This document shows, piece after piece, positions 27,823 to 37,825 of a stretch of 52,519 bases of DNA. The DNA is taken from positions 1-52,519 of the forward strand of contig MFCS01000022.1 of NCBI GenBank assembly GCA_001776975.1. Direction: 5' to 3'. Every line of letters starts with the position of its first letter. The first letter of the stretch is position 1. The notes under the pieces were generated by a model. That model saw nothing but the letters and a program-made list of their open reading frames with translations, did no database searches and was not told the DNA's origin. This DNA comes from Candidatus Daviesbacteria bacterium RIFCSPHIGHO2_01_FULL_41_45 (lineage in GTDB: Bacteria > Patescibacteriota > Microgenomatia > Daviesbacterales > UBA10151). Made by a program: the position numbers and the translations under genes.

Positions 27823-28380
27823 TTATTTAGCTCCTCCTGCTCCTACTTTCCCAGCTTTTCCAGCCTTTCTTCTCACATATTCACCAACATATCTAATACC
27901 TTTACCCTGATATGGTTCTGGTGGACGAACCGCCCTAATTCTAGCTGCTACCTGACCGATTAGCTCTTTATCAATTCCCGAAACAGTGATCTTAGTATTG
28001 TCTGCTACCGCAAACTTAACTCCTTGAGGAGCTACAATCTCCACCGGATGAGAATAACCAACACTCAAAGATAACTTATCTCCGGTTGTTTGAGATCTAA
28101 AACCCACTCCCACTAGCTCTAATTTTTTCTCCCAGCCTTTTTCAACTCCCCAAACAGCGTTGGCAATCAAAGCTCTGGTCAATCCATGCAATGACTTTGA
28201 TATTTTATCTTCCTTTTTTCTGGCAATTTTTATTTTCCCTTCTTCAACCGTCACTTTTACTTGCGGTAAGGTCGAAACTGATAAGTCACCAAGCGGTCCG
28301 TGTATCAAAACAGTTAGACCATCCATATTGATAGTAACGTTGCTTGGTATCGAGATCGGGTTATTACCTATTCTTGACAT
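27823..28380 (-). CDS. rplF: 50S ribosomal protein L6
   Basis: MSRIGNNPISIP...PPEPYQGKGIRYVGEYVRRKAGK. Confidence 0.98.
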   Translation of the reverse strand: MSRIGNNPISIPSNVTINMDGLTVLIHGPLGDLSVSTLPQVKVTVEEGKIKIARKKEDKISKSLHGLTRALIANAVWGVEKGWEKKLELVGVGFRSQTTGDKLSLSVGYSHPVEIVAPQGVKFAVADNTKITVSGIDKELIGQVAARIRAVRPPEPYQGKGIRYVGEYVRRKAGKAGKVGAGGAK

Positions 28381-28384
28381 ATTT

Positions 28385-28759
28385 TTACCAAACGTAGGCC
28401 ATTACCTCACCACCTACGCCCTCCTTTCTAGCTTGCTTATCTGTCATTACACCTTTTGGTGTTGAGATAATAGCAACTCCCATCCCGTCTAATACCCGAG
28501 GTAGTAACTCTTTACTTTTATAAATTCTTCTCCCTGGTTTAGAGATCCTTTTAACATCAGTTAGCGCTGGACCTCTCTCCAGGTATTTTAAAGAGACCTG
28601 AATCTCTCGGTCGACAGTTTTGAATGAATTAATATAGCCTTCCTTTTGTAAGACCTCTAATATTGCTCGACTAAGATTTGAAGACAAAACCATTACCTCA
28701 ATTCTAGAAGCCATGTAACCATTTTTGATTCTGATTAATAAATCTCCCACTTTATCCAT
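28385..28759 (-). CDS. rpsH: 30S ribosomal protein S8
   Basis: KRISKPGRRIYKSKELLPRVLDGMGVAIISTPKGVMTDKQARKEGVGGEVMAYVW. Confidence 0.98.
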   Translation of the reverse strand: MDKVGDLLIRIKNGYMASRIEVMVLSSNLSRAILEVLQKEGYINSFKTVDREIQVSLKYLERGPALTDVKRISKPGRRIYKSKELLPRVLDGMGVAIISTPKGVMTDKQARKEGVGGEVMAYVW

Positions 28760-28764
28760 AATTT

Positions 28765-28944
28765 TTACCAGCTCGCTTTCTTCACACCTGGCAGTTGTCC
28801 AGCGTGAGCTAACTCTCTAAAACATAATCTGCAGATCCCAAACCTTCTAAATACAAACCTAGACCGACCACAACGAAAACACCGACTGTGATATCGACCC
28901 GGATACTTTTCTTTACTTTTTACAACATTACTTTTTTTAGCCAT
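28765..28944 (-). CDS. rpsN: 30S ribosomal protein S14, zinc-binding short form (not in supplied ORF track)
   Basis: Manual translation [59 protein letters not shown]. Confidence 0.96.
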   Translation of the reverse strand: MAKKSNVVKSKEKYPGRYHSRCFRCGRSRFVFRRFGICRLCFRELAHAGQLPGVKKASW

Positions 28945-29501
28945 TACAATTGCTCCTTTTTAAACGGCACCCCTAGTAACTCCAATAGTCTTCTTCCTTG
29001 TTCTTTATTTTGAGCTGTTGTGACCATTGAGATCTCTAAGCCTCTCATCTTACCGGATTGGGAGCTTCCATGAAAGCTAATCTCGGGAAATAAGGTTTGC
29101 TCTCTTAATCCTAAAGTGTAGTTTCCTTGGTTATCAAAAGCGTCCCTGGATAGTCCCCGAAAATCCCTTACTTTAGGCAAAGCTATTGTTACCAGTTTAT
29201 CTAAAAAGTCATACATTCTGTCTCCTCTTAAAGTTACCATCACTCCCACTGATTGACCCTTCCCAACTTTAAATCCAGAGATCGATTTTTTAGCTTTAGT
29301 GATAACCGCTTTTTGTCCTGAGATCTGGGATACCTCTTTAACAACAGTATCTAAAACACCTTGATTGTCTTTAGCCTCACCCACACCAACATTAACCACA
29401 ATCTTTTTCAAGGTTGGTATCGCCATCTTATTTTTAATCCCAAACTCCTCTTGGAGCTTAGACTGAATCTCTGCTCTATACTTAATTTTTAACCTCGACA
29501 T
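28944..29501 (-). CDS. rplE: 50S ribosomal protein L5
   Basis: [11 protein letters not shown]...[27 protein letters not shown]. Confidence 0.98.
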   Translation of the reverse strand: MSRLKIKYRAEIQSKLQEEFGIKNKMAIPTLKKIVVNVGVGEAKDNQGVLDTVVKEVSQISGQKAVITKAKKSISGFKVGKGQSVGVMVTLRGDRMYDFLDKLVTIALPKVRDFRGLSRDAFDNQGNYTLGLREQTLFPEISFHGSSQSGKMRGLEISMVTTAQNKEQGRRLLELLGVPFKKEQL

Positions 29502-29507
29502 ATTTTT

Positions 29508-29822
29508 TTAAATAACCTCCTGACATTTTCGACAAATTCTTAGTTTACTCTCTCCATCTATCTTAAAACCTACCCGAGTCGCTTTTTTACAGGTTTTACA
29601 AACTAAAGCCACATTACTTACATCCACGGGTTTGATAATATCAATAATTCCCCCTTCAACACCCTGACGTCCTTTAACATGCTTTTTATAGCTGTTTATT
29701 CCTTCCACCAATACTTTACCTTCCTTAGGAAACACCCGTAAAACTTTTCCAACTCTACCTTGGTCTTTTCCTAACATTATCTCTACCTGATCATCTTTTT
29801 TAATTTTTGACATAGTTACCAC
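29508..29822 (-). CDS. rplX: 50S ribosomal protein L24
   Basis: KOW domain [26 protein letters not shown]-terminal CxxC pairs. Confidence 0.96.
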   Translation of the reverse strand: MVTMSKIKKDDQVEIMLGKDQGRVGKVLRVFPKEGKVLVEGINSYKKHVKGRQGVEGGIIDIIKPVDVSNVALVCKTCKKATRVGFKIDGESKLRICRKCQEVI

Positions 29823-30184
29823 ACCTCCGGTGCAAGTGATGCAATTTTAGTAAACCCAGCATCACGAACCTCTCTGGCAATTGGCCCAAAAACCCGAGTG
29901 GCCCTTAAATTACCGTCTTTATCAACGATCACTCCCGCATTATCATCAAATTTAATATACGAACCATCCTCCCGACGTCGCTCTTTTCTAGCTCGGACAA
30001 CCACAACCCTAACAATCTCATGATCCTTTACTGTGCCGTTCGGATCGGCTCCCTTAACTACTCCCGACACCAACTGCCCAATAGTTGCTTTTCTTTTACC
30101 AGATCCTCCTAGTGGCTGGATTACCTGAACATACTTAGCCCCACTGTTATCTGCTACTTTCAAATAAGACCTATGTTGCACCAT
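29816..30184 (-). CDS. rplN: 50S ribosomal protein L14 (start at [10 protein letters not shown])
   Basis: [28 protein letters not shown]...[15 protein letters not shown]. Confidence 0.97.
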   Translation of the reverse strand: MVQHRSYLKVADNSGAKYVQVIQPLGGSGKRKATIGQLVSGVVKGADPNGTVKDHEIVRVVVVRARKERRREDGSYIKFDDNAGVIVDKDGNLRATRVFGPIAREVRDAGFTKIASLAPEVW

Positions 30185-30185
30185 G

Positions 30186-30620
30186 TTATTTAGCCTCCTT
30201 TTTAATACGGCTGCGTTTTGGTTTTTCAACTATCTCAGTTTTTTCTTCTAACTCCACTGTCTTCTCTGGATCGGTAATCTCTACTGGCATTACCTCCGCA
30301 ATAGCTTCAGCGACCTCATTTTTTAACTTCTCAGAGACAATAGTGGCCATATCAACACCCACTACTCGCAATATTTTGAACCGTTTAGCTCTAGACATGG
30401 GCCTAGTTTGAACAATCTCTACTAAATCCCCTTCTTTAACACCAACTTCATCATGCACCAAATATTTTTTACTCTGCTTGATAGCTTTATGGTACAAAGG
30501 ATGCATTCTTGATCTCCCAACCAAAACAGTAACAGTCTGCTTGGCTTTTGCTGCTACCACTAAACCGCGCAGGACGTGGCTGGCACTATTAACCTGATTT
30601 TGTTGCTCTTTTTTAGACAT
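30186..30620 (-). CDS. rpsQ: 30S ribosomal protein S17 with charged C-terminal extension
   Basis: [40 protein letters not shown]; long acidic/basic tail. Confidence 0.93.
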   Translation of the reverse strand: MSKKEQQNQVNSASHVLRGLVVAAKAKQTVTVLVGRSRMHPLYHKAIKQSKKYLVHDEVGVKEGDLVEIVQTRPMSRAKRFKILRVVGVDMATIVSEKLKNEVAEAIAEVMPVEITDPEKTVELEEKTEIVEKPKRSRIKKEAK

Positions 30621-30837
30621 GACTTTTCTCCAACTCAACAATCAACTGCTTTTGTTTCAGAACGGTTAATATCTGAGAGATATCTTTCTTCTTATTTCTC
30701 AGATCTTTTAGACTGGTTAATTTATTCATATTTTTATCCATCACTAACTCTGCTACTTCCAAACGCACCTTCTTAACTCTTTCTAGTAAGGCCTTAATTT
30801 CTAATTTTTTAACCTCAGCTAGCTCATTTTTTTTCAT
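30613..30837 (-). CDS. rpmC: 50S ribosomal protein L29
   Basis: Position between L16 and S17; helical, LTSLKDLRNKKKDISQILTVLKQK. Confidence 0.9.
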   Translation of the reverse strand: MKKNELAEVKKLEIKALLERVKKVRLEVAELVMDKNMNKLTSLKDLRNKKKDISQILTVLKQKQLIVELEKSHV

Positions 30838-30845
30838 AGTTTTAT

Positions 30846-31268
30846 TTAAAGTACTCCCTCTTTAGTTATAAATCTAGTTTTAACTGGTAACTTATGAGAA
30901 GCCAATCTAATTGCTTCAGCTGCTACCTCTTTTGAGACCGCCCCCATCTCAAAAATCATCGTCCCTGGTTTAACCACTGCAACATATCCCACCACATCTC
31001 CTTTTCCAGAACCCATTCTAGATTCGGCAGGATGCTTGGTAACAGGCTTATCCGGAAAGATTCTAATCCAAATTCTTCCTCCACGGGAGGTAAAATTAGT
31101 CATAGCTCTTCTGGCTGCCTCAATTTGCCGACTCGAAATCCACCCCGCCTGCATTGACTTTAAGCCAAAACTTCCAAAGGAGATCTCTGTTCCTCGACTA
31201 GCCACCCCGCCCCGTTTACCGCGGAATGCTTTTCTAAACTTAGCCCGTTTTGGTACTAAAAGCGCCAT
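30846..31268 (-). CDS. rplP: 50S ribosomal protein L16 (start at [18 protein letters not shown])
   Basis: [32 protein letters not shown]. Confidence 0.97.
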   Translation of the reverse strand: MALLVPKRAKFRKAFRGKRGGVASRGTEISFGSFGLKSMQAGWISSRQIEAARRAMTNFTSRGGRIWIRIFPDKPVTKHPAESRMGSGKGDVVGYVAVVKPGTMIFEMGAVSKEVAAEAIRLASHKLPVKTRFITKEGVL

Positions 31269-31272
31269 AATT

Positions 31273-31914
31273 TTAAATCTCTCCCTCTCCTTTATTAATC
31301 CAAACCTTAACTCCCACATATCCAGATTTGGTTAAAGCGGGAACACCGGCATAATCAATGTTTAATCTTAAGGTATGTAACGGCATAGTTCCTTGCGCCT
31401 TCCATTCACGCCTGGCGATCTCTGCTCCACCAATTCTTCCCGACAATACTACCCTCACCCCTTTAGCCCCTGCTCTCATGACTCTCTCAACAGTTTGATT
31501 CATAACTCTTTGGGCTGGGAAGCGTCTGATTAACTGATCAACTATACCTTGAGCCACTAAATAAGCTGACAGATCCGGAGCCTTAACGTCCATAGGAGCA
31601 ATCTCCAGAGTATTTTCATCTTTTATCTTTAACTCTTTCAGTAAAAACTTCTTTAACTCTAATAAACCAACTCCTCCTCGTCCAATCATTACTCCTGGCC
31701 TAGAAACAAAGATCAGTATCTTAAGTTTATTGCTAGCCCTTTCAATCTCAACCCGACTAATTCCAGCTGGTCGCAATTTTTTCATCAATATTTCCCGGAC
31801 TTTAATATCCCCAAGCAAATTGAGGCGGTATTTTTTAGGATCGGCAAACCATCTTGACTGCCAAGTTGCAGTAGTGCCCAATCTAAAACCTATCGGATTA
31901 ATCTTTTGACCCAT
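31273..31914 (-). CDS. rpsC: 30S ribosomal protein S3
   Basis: [13 protein letters not shown]...KH domain [16 protein letters not shown]. Confidence 0.97.
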   Translation of the reverse strand: MGQKINPIGFRLGTTATWQSRWFADPKKYRLNLLGDIKVREILMKKLRPAGISRVEIERASNKLKILIFVSRPGVMIGRGGVGLLELKKFLLKELKIKDENTLEIAPMDVKAPDLSAYLVAQGIVDQLIRRFPAQRVMNQTVERVMRAGAKGVRVVLSGRIGGAEIARREWKAQGTMPLHTLRLNIDYAGVPALTKSGYVGVKVWINKGEGEI

Positions 31915-32256
31915 TTAAATTACCCCTTTCACATCAGTTAAAATCACCTTAATTTGACTAGTTTTTCTCTGATATGGTTGGCGGTGTGATCTACCAGCAG
32001 CTCTCATTCTTTTCATTCTCAACCCTTCGTTAACCTCTAATGATTTAAAAATCAAACCCTCTAGATTTGGATTTGTGTTTTTAGCATTTGCTAAAGCAGT
32101 TTGAATAGCCTTTGCTAACGGTAAAGCTGCTGATTTTTGAGTGAACTGCAGTGCCACAACCGCTTTGTCTGGACTCATCCCCCGAACCATATCAGCCACC
32201 AACCTCAATTTACGAGGGCTGGTGTGAATATTTTTCTGGATATGCATAAATTCCAT
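31915..32256 (-). CDS. rplV: 50S ribosomal protein L22
   Basis: TSPRKLRLVADMVRG...GRSHRQPYQRKTSQIKVIL. Confidence 0.97.
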   Translation of the reverse strand: MEFMHIQKNIHTSPRKLRLVADMVRGMSPDKAVVALQFTQKSAALPLAKAIQTALANAKNTNPNLEGLIFKSLEVNEGLRMKRMRAAGRSHRQPYQRKTSQIKVILTDVKGVI

Positions 32257-32257
32257 A

Positions 32258-32542
32258 TTAAGTCTTTTCTAGTGTCCTTTTAGTAACTGTTCCATGTCCC
32301 CTAAATGTTCTCGTGGGAGAAAATTCACCCAAACGATGTCCCACCATCGATTCACTAACATAGACTGAGATAAAATCCTTCCCATTGTGAACCTGAAAAG
32401 TGAACCCTACAAACTCTGGTGCGATAGAACAGCCCCTGGCCCAGGTTTTAATAGGCAACTTTTTATTAGACTCTTTTTGAGCCATGACCTTCTTCATCAA
32501 CTTCTCGTCAATATATGGTCCTTTTTTTAAACTTCTAGACAT
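32258..32542 (-). CDS. rpsS: 30S ribosomal protein S19
   Basis: [19 protein letters not shown]...[17 protein letters not shown]. Confidence 0.98.
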   Translation of the reverse strand: MSRSLKKGPYIDEKLMKKVMAQKESNKKLPIKTWARGCSIAPEFVGFTFQVHNGKDFISVYVSESMVGHRLGEFSPTRTFRGHGTVTKRTLEKT

Positions 32543-33363
32543 TAACTTTTTCTCCTTTTAACGATAAATTTATTAGAATTATTCTTTTTCTTCCTTGTAT
32601 TTCCTACCGCCGGCCGGCCATATCTAGTCATTGGTTTCTTTCTTCCTACCCCAGACCTAGCTTCTCCTCCACCATGAGGATGCGAGTCCGGATCTTGAGC
32701 CACACCCCGAACCGTTGGTCTAATTCCCATGTGCCTGGCTCTACCAGCTTTTCCCAACACCATGTTTTTCCACTCCTCGTTACCCAACACCCCAACTGTT
32801 GCTAAACAATCAAGAGGCACCATTCTAACCTCTCCTGAGGGTAACCTCAAGTGAGCATAGGGTTCCTGTTTGGCAACCACCATAATTGAGGTTCCAGCTG
32901 CCCGACCCATCTGCCCAGCACGACCTGGCATTAACTCTACATTGTGAATCAAGGTCCCGATTGGCAGATTTTTTAATTTCATAGCATTACCTACCTTAAT
33001 CTCCACTCTCTCCCCAGAGATAATAGTATCTTTTACCTTTAATCCTTTGGGGGCTAATATGTAACGGTATTCTCCATCAGGATATTTAATCAACGCCAAA
33101 TCAACATTGCGATTTGGATCATACTCTAAAGCCACGACAACCCCTTCAATCCCAAACTTTTCTCTTAAAAAATCCACTACTCGGTATTGTCGTCTGTGTC
33201 TACCGCCTTGATGCCGAACAGTAATTCTTCCTCCAGATCTTCCAGCGTGTTTTTTAAGAATACCCTTCAATCTCTTGGGAGCCATTCCCCCTCTACCAGC
33301 CCGTACCATCTTAGAAGCAAACCGTCTGGTTCTAGTTTTTTCAGCGTACTGTACTAACGGCAT
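32542..33363 (-). CDS. rplB: 50S ribosomal protein L2
   Basis: [21 protein letters not shown]...[32 protein letters not shown]. Confidence 0.98.
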   Translation of the reverse strand: MPLVQYAEKTRTRRFASKMVRAGRGGMAPKRLKGILKKHAGRSGGRITVRHQGGRHRRQYRVVDFLREKFGIEGVVVALEYDPNRNVDLALIKYPDGEYRYILAPKGLKVKDTIISGERVEIKVGNAMKLKNLPIGTLIHNVELMPGRAGQMGRAAGTSIMVVAKQEPYAHLRLPSGEVRMVPLDCLATVGVLGNEEWKNMVLGKAGRARHMGIRPTVRGVAQDPDSHPHGGGEARSGVGRKKPMTRYGRPAVGNTRKKKNNSNKFIVKRRKS

Positions 33364-33364
33364 A

Positions 33365-33778
33365 TTACTCCTGCTCCTTTTTTACTGTTGGTTTTTTAAT
33401 GTTTCTTTCAATCTTCACTTTTGTTCCTTTTAAGAGACTTTTCTTCTCTTTGACCGTTGTTTCCAACTCACTTGGATCTACTGAATCTTTTGTCGAGACT
33501 GCTTCAAAAAGAGCAATTTTTTGTCCTTTTTTAAGCTGTACCAAAGCTTTTTTAAACCCAGATCTGGTAAAATAACCCTTTCTACTTCTTTGCATCTTAC
33601 TTAACGGTTTCATACTAATGGTTCTAACAGACACCACGTCAACATTGAATTTACTGTGAACTATTTTTTTTATCTCTTCTTTGGTAGCTGTTTGTAAAAC
33701 CTTAAATGTGTACAGTCCAGTACCTGCCAACTGCATTGATTTTTCAGTAATATATGGCTTCTCTATTAAAATTTTCAT
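33365..33778 (-). CDS. rplW: 50S ribosomal protein L23 with C-terminal extension
   Basis: EKPYITEKSMQLAGTGLYTFKVLQTATKEEIKKIV. Confidence 0.95.
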   Translation of the reverse strand: MKILIEKPYITEKSMQLAGTGLYTFKVLQTATKEEIKKIVHSKFNVDVVSVRTISMKPLSKMQRSRKGYFTRSGFKKALVQLKKGQKIALFEAVSTKDSVDPSELETTVKEKKSLLKGTKVKIERNIKKPTVKKEQE

Positions 33779-34416
33779 TTTTGTTCTCCTAATTTTTCAA
33801 CAGCATCCTGACTTATAATCACCGTTTTATGTTTTAAAATCTCTAGGGTATTAAGGTTTCCGGCAGTCACAACACTGATTTTACCTAAATTCTTAACAGC
33901 CCTCTGAACAATCTCATTTCTCTCACCCAAAATAAACAAGGTACTTTTTTTCTCTAACTTTTTCATCAGCATATCAAACTGGGATGTTTTTCCACTGGCC
34001 TTTTCTAAACCGTTGATTCCCAATACCTCTCCCTCCAATGTTTTTAGTGATAAAGCTGAGATGATTGCAGCTTTCCTCATTTTTTGAGGGAAGTCTAAAA
34101 TAACTTTTCTTGATTTGGGACCTAGTGCGATACCTCCACCCACAAATATAGGAGCCCGGTTAGAACCATGCCTGGCTCCTCCTGTACCTTTTTGCTTATA
34201 AATCTTTCTGGTTGAACCTCGCACCTCGGATCTGGTTTTAGTATTTGCAAAATGAGCAGTTTGGTTGTTGAGATAAATCCGCACCGCTTGAGCCAGTAAT
34301 GATCTATTAACCTTCTCTCCAAACACCTGTTTTGGCAGATCTAAATTACCACTTACCTTCCCATCCAAAGAATACATGGGAACTGAGAGTCCAACTACTG
34401 CTTTCTTAACTGGCAT
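33775..34416 (-). CDS. rplD: 50S ribosomal protein L4
   Basis: KTRSEVRGSTRKIYKQKGTGGARHGSNRAPIFVGGG. Confidence 0.97.
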   Translation of the reverse strand: MPVKKAVVGLSVPMYSLDGKVSGNLDLPKQVFGEKVNRSLLAQAVRIYLNNQTAHFANTKTRSEVRGSTRKIYKQKGTGGARHGSNRAPIFVGGGIALGPKSRKVILDFPQKMRKAAIISALSLKTLEGEVLGINGLEKASGKTSQFDMLMKKLEKKSTLFILGERNEIVQRAVKNLGKISVVTAGNLNTLEILKHKTVIISQDAVEKLGEQK

Positions 34417-35182
34417 TTTCTTCTCCTTCTTTGACCACTGCTTCCTGTTCTGTAATAACCTCAGCTGGATTACCTACCGCTTCCTCAACGGCTTCTTCAT
34501 TTTCATCCACTTTTTCCTCTGGAGGAGGAGTATACCCTTTGATGCGTCCTAACTTAGTCAAACTAACAACAGATCCGCTACTGCCCGGAACCGCCCCTTT
34601 TAAAACTAGCAAATTACTGACTTTATCAACTGCCAGTACCTCTAGGTTTCTAGTGCTGACTGTATCAACCCCCATATGTCCCGCCATTTTCTTACCCTTA
34701 TAAACCCGGCCTGGCGTTGTCGTTTGACCAATTGATCCAGGAGCTCGATGTCTATCTGATTGACCATGAGTTTTGGGTCCTCCCGCAAAACCATGACGTC
34801 TAACCCCACCTTGAAAACCTTTTCCTTTGGATATTCCGGTTACCTTAACAGCATCTCCAATAGAAAAAACCTGGTTCACTAAAATCTGTGTTCCAGGTTT
34901 TATTTCCTCACTAGCTTCTGGGGTTTTAATTCTTAACTCCCTAAGCCATCTTAAGGGCTGAGTTACACCAGCTTTTTTAATATGTCCCATCTGTGGTTTT
35001 TTAAGATTCTTTTTATTCCCAAAACCAAGTTGGACAGCACTGTAACCATCTTTTTTATCAGCAGTTTTAACTTGGGTAATAAAATGAGGGGTCACTTCAA
35101 TCACCGTAGCTCCTACCCGCCTACCACGGGAGTCATAACTACTTGTCATATTCTTTTTAATTCCAAACAGTGTATCTAACAT
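34406..35182 (-). CDS. rplC: 50S ribosomal protein L3 with acidic C-terminal extension
   Basis: ISKGKGFQGGVRRHGFAGGPKTHGQSDRHRAPGSIGQTTTPGRVYKGKKMAGHMG. Confidence 0.97.
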   Translation of the reverse strand: MLDTLFGIKKNMTSSYDSRGRRVGATVIEVTPHFITQVKTADKKDGYSAVQLGFGNKKNLKKPQMGHIKKAGVTQPLRWLRELRIKTPEASEEIKPGTQILVNQVFSIGDAVKVTGISKGKGFQGGVRRHGFAGGPKTHGQSDRHRAPGSIGQTTTPGRVYKGKKMAGHMGVDTVSTRNLEVLAVDKVSNLLVLKGAVPGSSGSVVSLTKLGRIKGYTPPPEEKVDENEEAVEEAVGNPAEVITEQEAVVKEGEENAS

Positions 35183-35223
35183 ATGTTATCTTCCATTTTA
35201 CTTACTTATGGTCTGCGACCACT

Positions 35224-35262
35224 AAAAAGAGTGAGGCCCAAATCACTTTGGAGCACTCACTC
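35224..35262 (-). terminator. intrinsic terminator/attenuator in the rplC leader
   Basis: - strand GAGTGAG..CCAAA-gtga-TTTGG..CTCACTC followed by TTTTT, about 42 nt upstream of the L3 start. Confidence 0.75.
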
Positions 35263-35415
35263 AGTAATCTTTCGTCACTTTGTTCTTCAAGACAAGTCGC
35301 TATGAGCGGGGAGCTTATCCCAAACTCAGCATCTTCGCCCTGAAGCACGGGACGCGATCTACTGATAAGTTAAAGACTAATTTAACCCGACTGAATAACC
35401 ATCAATCAATAATGA

Positions 35416-35445
35416 ATTGTACCAGATTCATAGCCTCAAATGCAA
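35416..35445 (-). promoter_or_regulatory. candidate rplC operon promoter TTGCAT-18-TGG-TACAAT
   Basis: -35 at 35440-35445, extended -10 at 35416-35421. Confidence 0.6.
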
Positions 35446-35452
35446 GCAAACT

Positions 35453-35460
35453 ATAACTTG
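35453..35460. repeat. target-site duplication, left copy ATAACTTG
   Basis: Direct repeat abutting left TIR. Confidence 0.85.
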
Positions 35461-35479
35461 GGTAGTGGGTCAATTTGAA
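35461..35479 (+). repeat. left terminal inverted repeat GGTAGTGGGTCAATTTGAA
   Basis: Perfect reverse complement of 39068-39086. Confidence 0.9.
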
Positions 35480-35532
35480 ATTGAGCACTGATCTTGCTTG
35501 ACTGGTCATGTACCTTCTGATACGATTTCTTC

Positions 35533-35718
35533 ATGGATGTAAACAAGCTCGCTCATAGAATAACAAAGGAGGCTACTGAAGAAAAGAAAAATCCTGCTGC
35601 GGTAGCTCTAGGCAGGCTTGGTGGTTTAGTAGGTGGTCATGCGCGGGCAAAAAAACTTAGTGCAAAACGAAAAAAGGAAATTGCAAAGCAAGCTGCGAGT
35701 GCTCGGTGGTCAAAATAA
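35533..35718 (+). CDS. small basic protein (LGRLGGL-GG-ARA-LS-RKEIA--AA-ARW pattern)
   Basis: AAVALGRLGGLVGGHARAKKLSAKRKKEIAKQAASARWSK; promoter TTGACT-17-TACGAT just upstream. Confidence 0.8.
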   Translation: MDVNKLAHRITKEATEEKKNPAAVALGRLGGLVGGHARAKKLSAKRKKEIAKQAASARWSK

Positions 35719-35790
35719 ATAAGGTAAGTTAATAGTCATATTCCAGTACTTTCTTAGCCAGTTTATAAGTATTTCCATGCTTTAAAAGTC

Positions 35791-37770
35791 CTAAATCTGA
35801 GGGACTTGAGGTTCAGAAGGCTTGCGAAGGGAAAAGACAAACCGATTGACCAGAGCCCACTCGCGGGCAGGTCTCGCCCAACCGTCGTAGAGCCAAAGCT
35901 CGTCCCCACGGCGTCCCAGACCAAAGACGCCCGGACCGCCGTAAGAGCCTGAAATTTGTTTCATTGCAATATAACACCACTCGCCTACTTTTTGATTCTT
36001 ATACGCTATTCTATATTCCGGCCCTACTTCGGGAGGACATAGTTCTAATCCCAACTCCTTAGCTTTATCATAGATCTGATCAGTTGTTGGCGTACCTTTA
36101 TCAAACCCGAGGTCGGAAACTTTAAGAGTAACTAGTGTAAGGCTTTGCTTGTTTATTTCATTAGGAAAATCAGGATTATCAATCATGGTTTCAGCATAAC
36201 TACCGTCACTTTTTCTCCATTTAATATCATTACCATCCAATTTTTGTTTCAATTCTGCTTTCGTTTTACGTTCTATCTCTAATTCCTCTATGCGAATTTT
36301 TACTTCCGGGAATTTTGTATAAATATGATCTATGCCATACTTTGACAACAATTCGAAAACATCTGCTTGGAGAGGTCCAACATAGGCTTTAGTATCTGGT
36401 CTAATTTCGCTTGGATTCCTGGCAATTTGTTGTATCTCACAGCCAAAAACAACTGGCATATCTTCATCAGGAATTCTTTGCGAACGGATTGCATCAATAC
36501 GAGGATCTCTATTATAACCAAACCCTTCTATTGGAGCGTCTATTTCATACAAGAATGTTAAATCTTCTCCTGAAAGGTTTTGTCCAGTTTTTATTTTATG
36601 ATCGATAGCTGTCAAAGTTCTCATGTCAACTGATCTTTTTTTATACATCTTGCCTTCTTGCTCAAATTCCGGTTCAGACAATTTTGTGTCCACAACATCG
36701 CCTATATGGGCATCAAGATGCTCCTGTGTTGCTACTCCTCTGACTTCTGTAATACTTCCGTTTTGATTAATGACCATAACTACCCGGGGAACAACAGCGT
36801 CTCCTGCCTGGTCATTTGAATAATAAACATGCAAATCATTCTTATCATTTACGAGATACCGTCTGGCTACAGCTTCCCCTCGCAGACACCAGCCGGTACC
36901 ATAGTTAGCTATAGATGAAACCAGTTGTTTTGGATCAGACCCACTGGGATATTTAACCCATCTTCCTTCAGTGATTTTTAATAATTCCTCTCCTATCGGT
37001 TTAAACTCTTCTATTGCAAGACCATAAAGTTGACTGAAATTTTTATTATCTAAAGCTTTTAGATATTTTTGCTTTGCATCTCCCGAAATATCAAAACGAC
37101 TAGTGAATTCAAAATTAGTCCTATTACCAGGTTTGAGTTGGTCATTTGGATATTTCTTTTCGAGATCGTCCAAAACTATGGCTAAAGCTTCTCTGTTGAG
37201 TTCAGGGAAAGGAGCAGTCGTTCTTCCGCCTCTTGTTCTTTCATTAAAAACGCCTCGGTTTTTGTCATAATTACCCATCCCCAGAACACTTCTAAAAGCA
37301 AAATATTTCAACCAGTCTGGATATTTCGCATCATCTGAAACAAGATAGTCAATCCACAGATCAAGAGATCTTTTCTGATCTTCTACAATGGTTTGTGCAA
37401 GCTCTTGTCGGTTAACGGGTGGGATTTCAATATCTCCATGTCCTTCTTCTTTATGTTTACGTTTTATAGCATCATAATAACTTTCTGGTATGGTTTCTGG
37501 CTTAGTAACAAAATCTCTATGAAGGCCATGTTTTAGGAGTGTGACATTTCTTTCTTGCCTGTCAAAGTTATCATGACCTTCTAATAACTTAGGAGGATTA
37601 ATAACTCCATGTAAGCGATCAAGGTAATTTTGTATCCGAGTACTGAAATCACCTTGATCAACTGATTCACCTGTACGCTTCTCGTGGCGTTTTGCGGTAA
37701 TCACCACCCCAGGATCTTTATTCAGTTGATACTTTTGTTGAAGAAATTCTGCTCCGCTATTGTCTCCCAT
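35791..37770 (-). CDS. large hypothetical passenger protein (about 659 aa; ATG at 37770 preferred over GTG at 37785)
   Basis: Long ORF; motifs YGTGWCLRGEAVARRYL, DLHVYYSNDQAG, ITEVRGVA; SD AAGGTGG; upstream TATAAT. Confidence 0.8.
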   Translation of the reverse strand: MGDNSGAEFLQQKYQLNKDPGVVITAKRHEKRTGESVDQGDFSTRIQNYLDRLHGVINPPKLLEGHDNFDRQERNVTLLKHGLHRDFVTKPETIPESYYDAIKRKHKEEGHGDIEIPPVNRQELAQTIVEDQKRSLDLWIDYLVSDDAKYPDWLKYFAFRSVLGMGNYDKNRGVFNERTRGGRTTAPFPELNREALAIVLDDLEKKYPNDQLKPGNRTNFEFTSRFDISGDAKQKYLKALDNKNFSQLYGLAIEEFKPIGEELLKITEGRWVKYPSGSDPKQLVSSIANYGTGWCLRGEAVARRYLVNDKNDLHVYYSNDQAGDAVVPRVVMVINQNGSITEVRGVATQEHLDAHIGDVVDTKLSEPEFEQEGKMYKKRSVDMRTLTAIDHKIKTGQNLSGEDLTFLYEIDAPIEGFGYNRDPRIDAIRSQRIPDEDMPVVFGCEIQQIARNPSEIRPDTKAYVGPLQADVFELLSKYGIDHIYTKFPEVKIRIEELEIERKTKAELKQKLDGNDIKWRKSDGSYAETMIDNPDFPNEINKQSLTLVTLKVSDLGFDKGTPTTDQIYDKAKELGLELCPPEVGPEYRIAYKNQKVGEWCYIAMKQISGSYGGPGVFGLGRRGDELWLYDGWARPAREWALVNRFVFSLRKPSEPQVPQI

Positions 37771-37825
37771 ATGTTCTATACCCACCTTGTCGTAGAGTTA
37801 TTATAGCAAAAATGAGATTGTAAAT

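Noticed and set aside
34122-34322. Alternative frame ORF inside rplD
   Set aside because: Fully nested in the conserved L4 gene on the same strand in another frame.
32542-35182. Charged C-terminal tails on L3, L23 and S17
   Set aside because: Noted as lineage flavour only; such low-complexity tails are common and no specific function can be argued from sequence alone.
36330-36608. Overlapping small ORFs on both strands within the 660-aa cargo gene
   Set aside because: Low-quality shadow ORFs with no SD and unlikely composition; explained by the long ORF.
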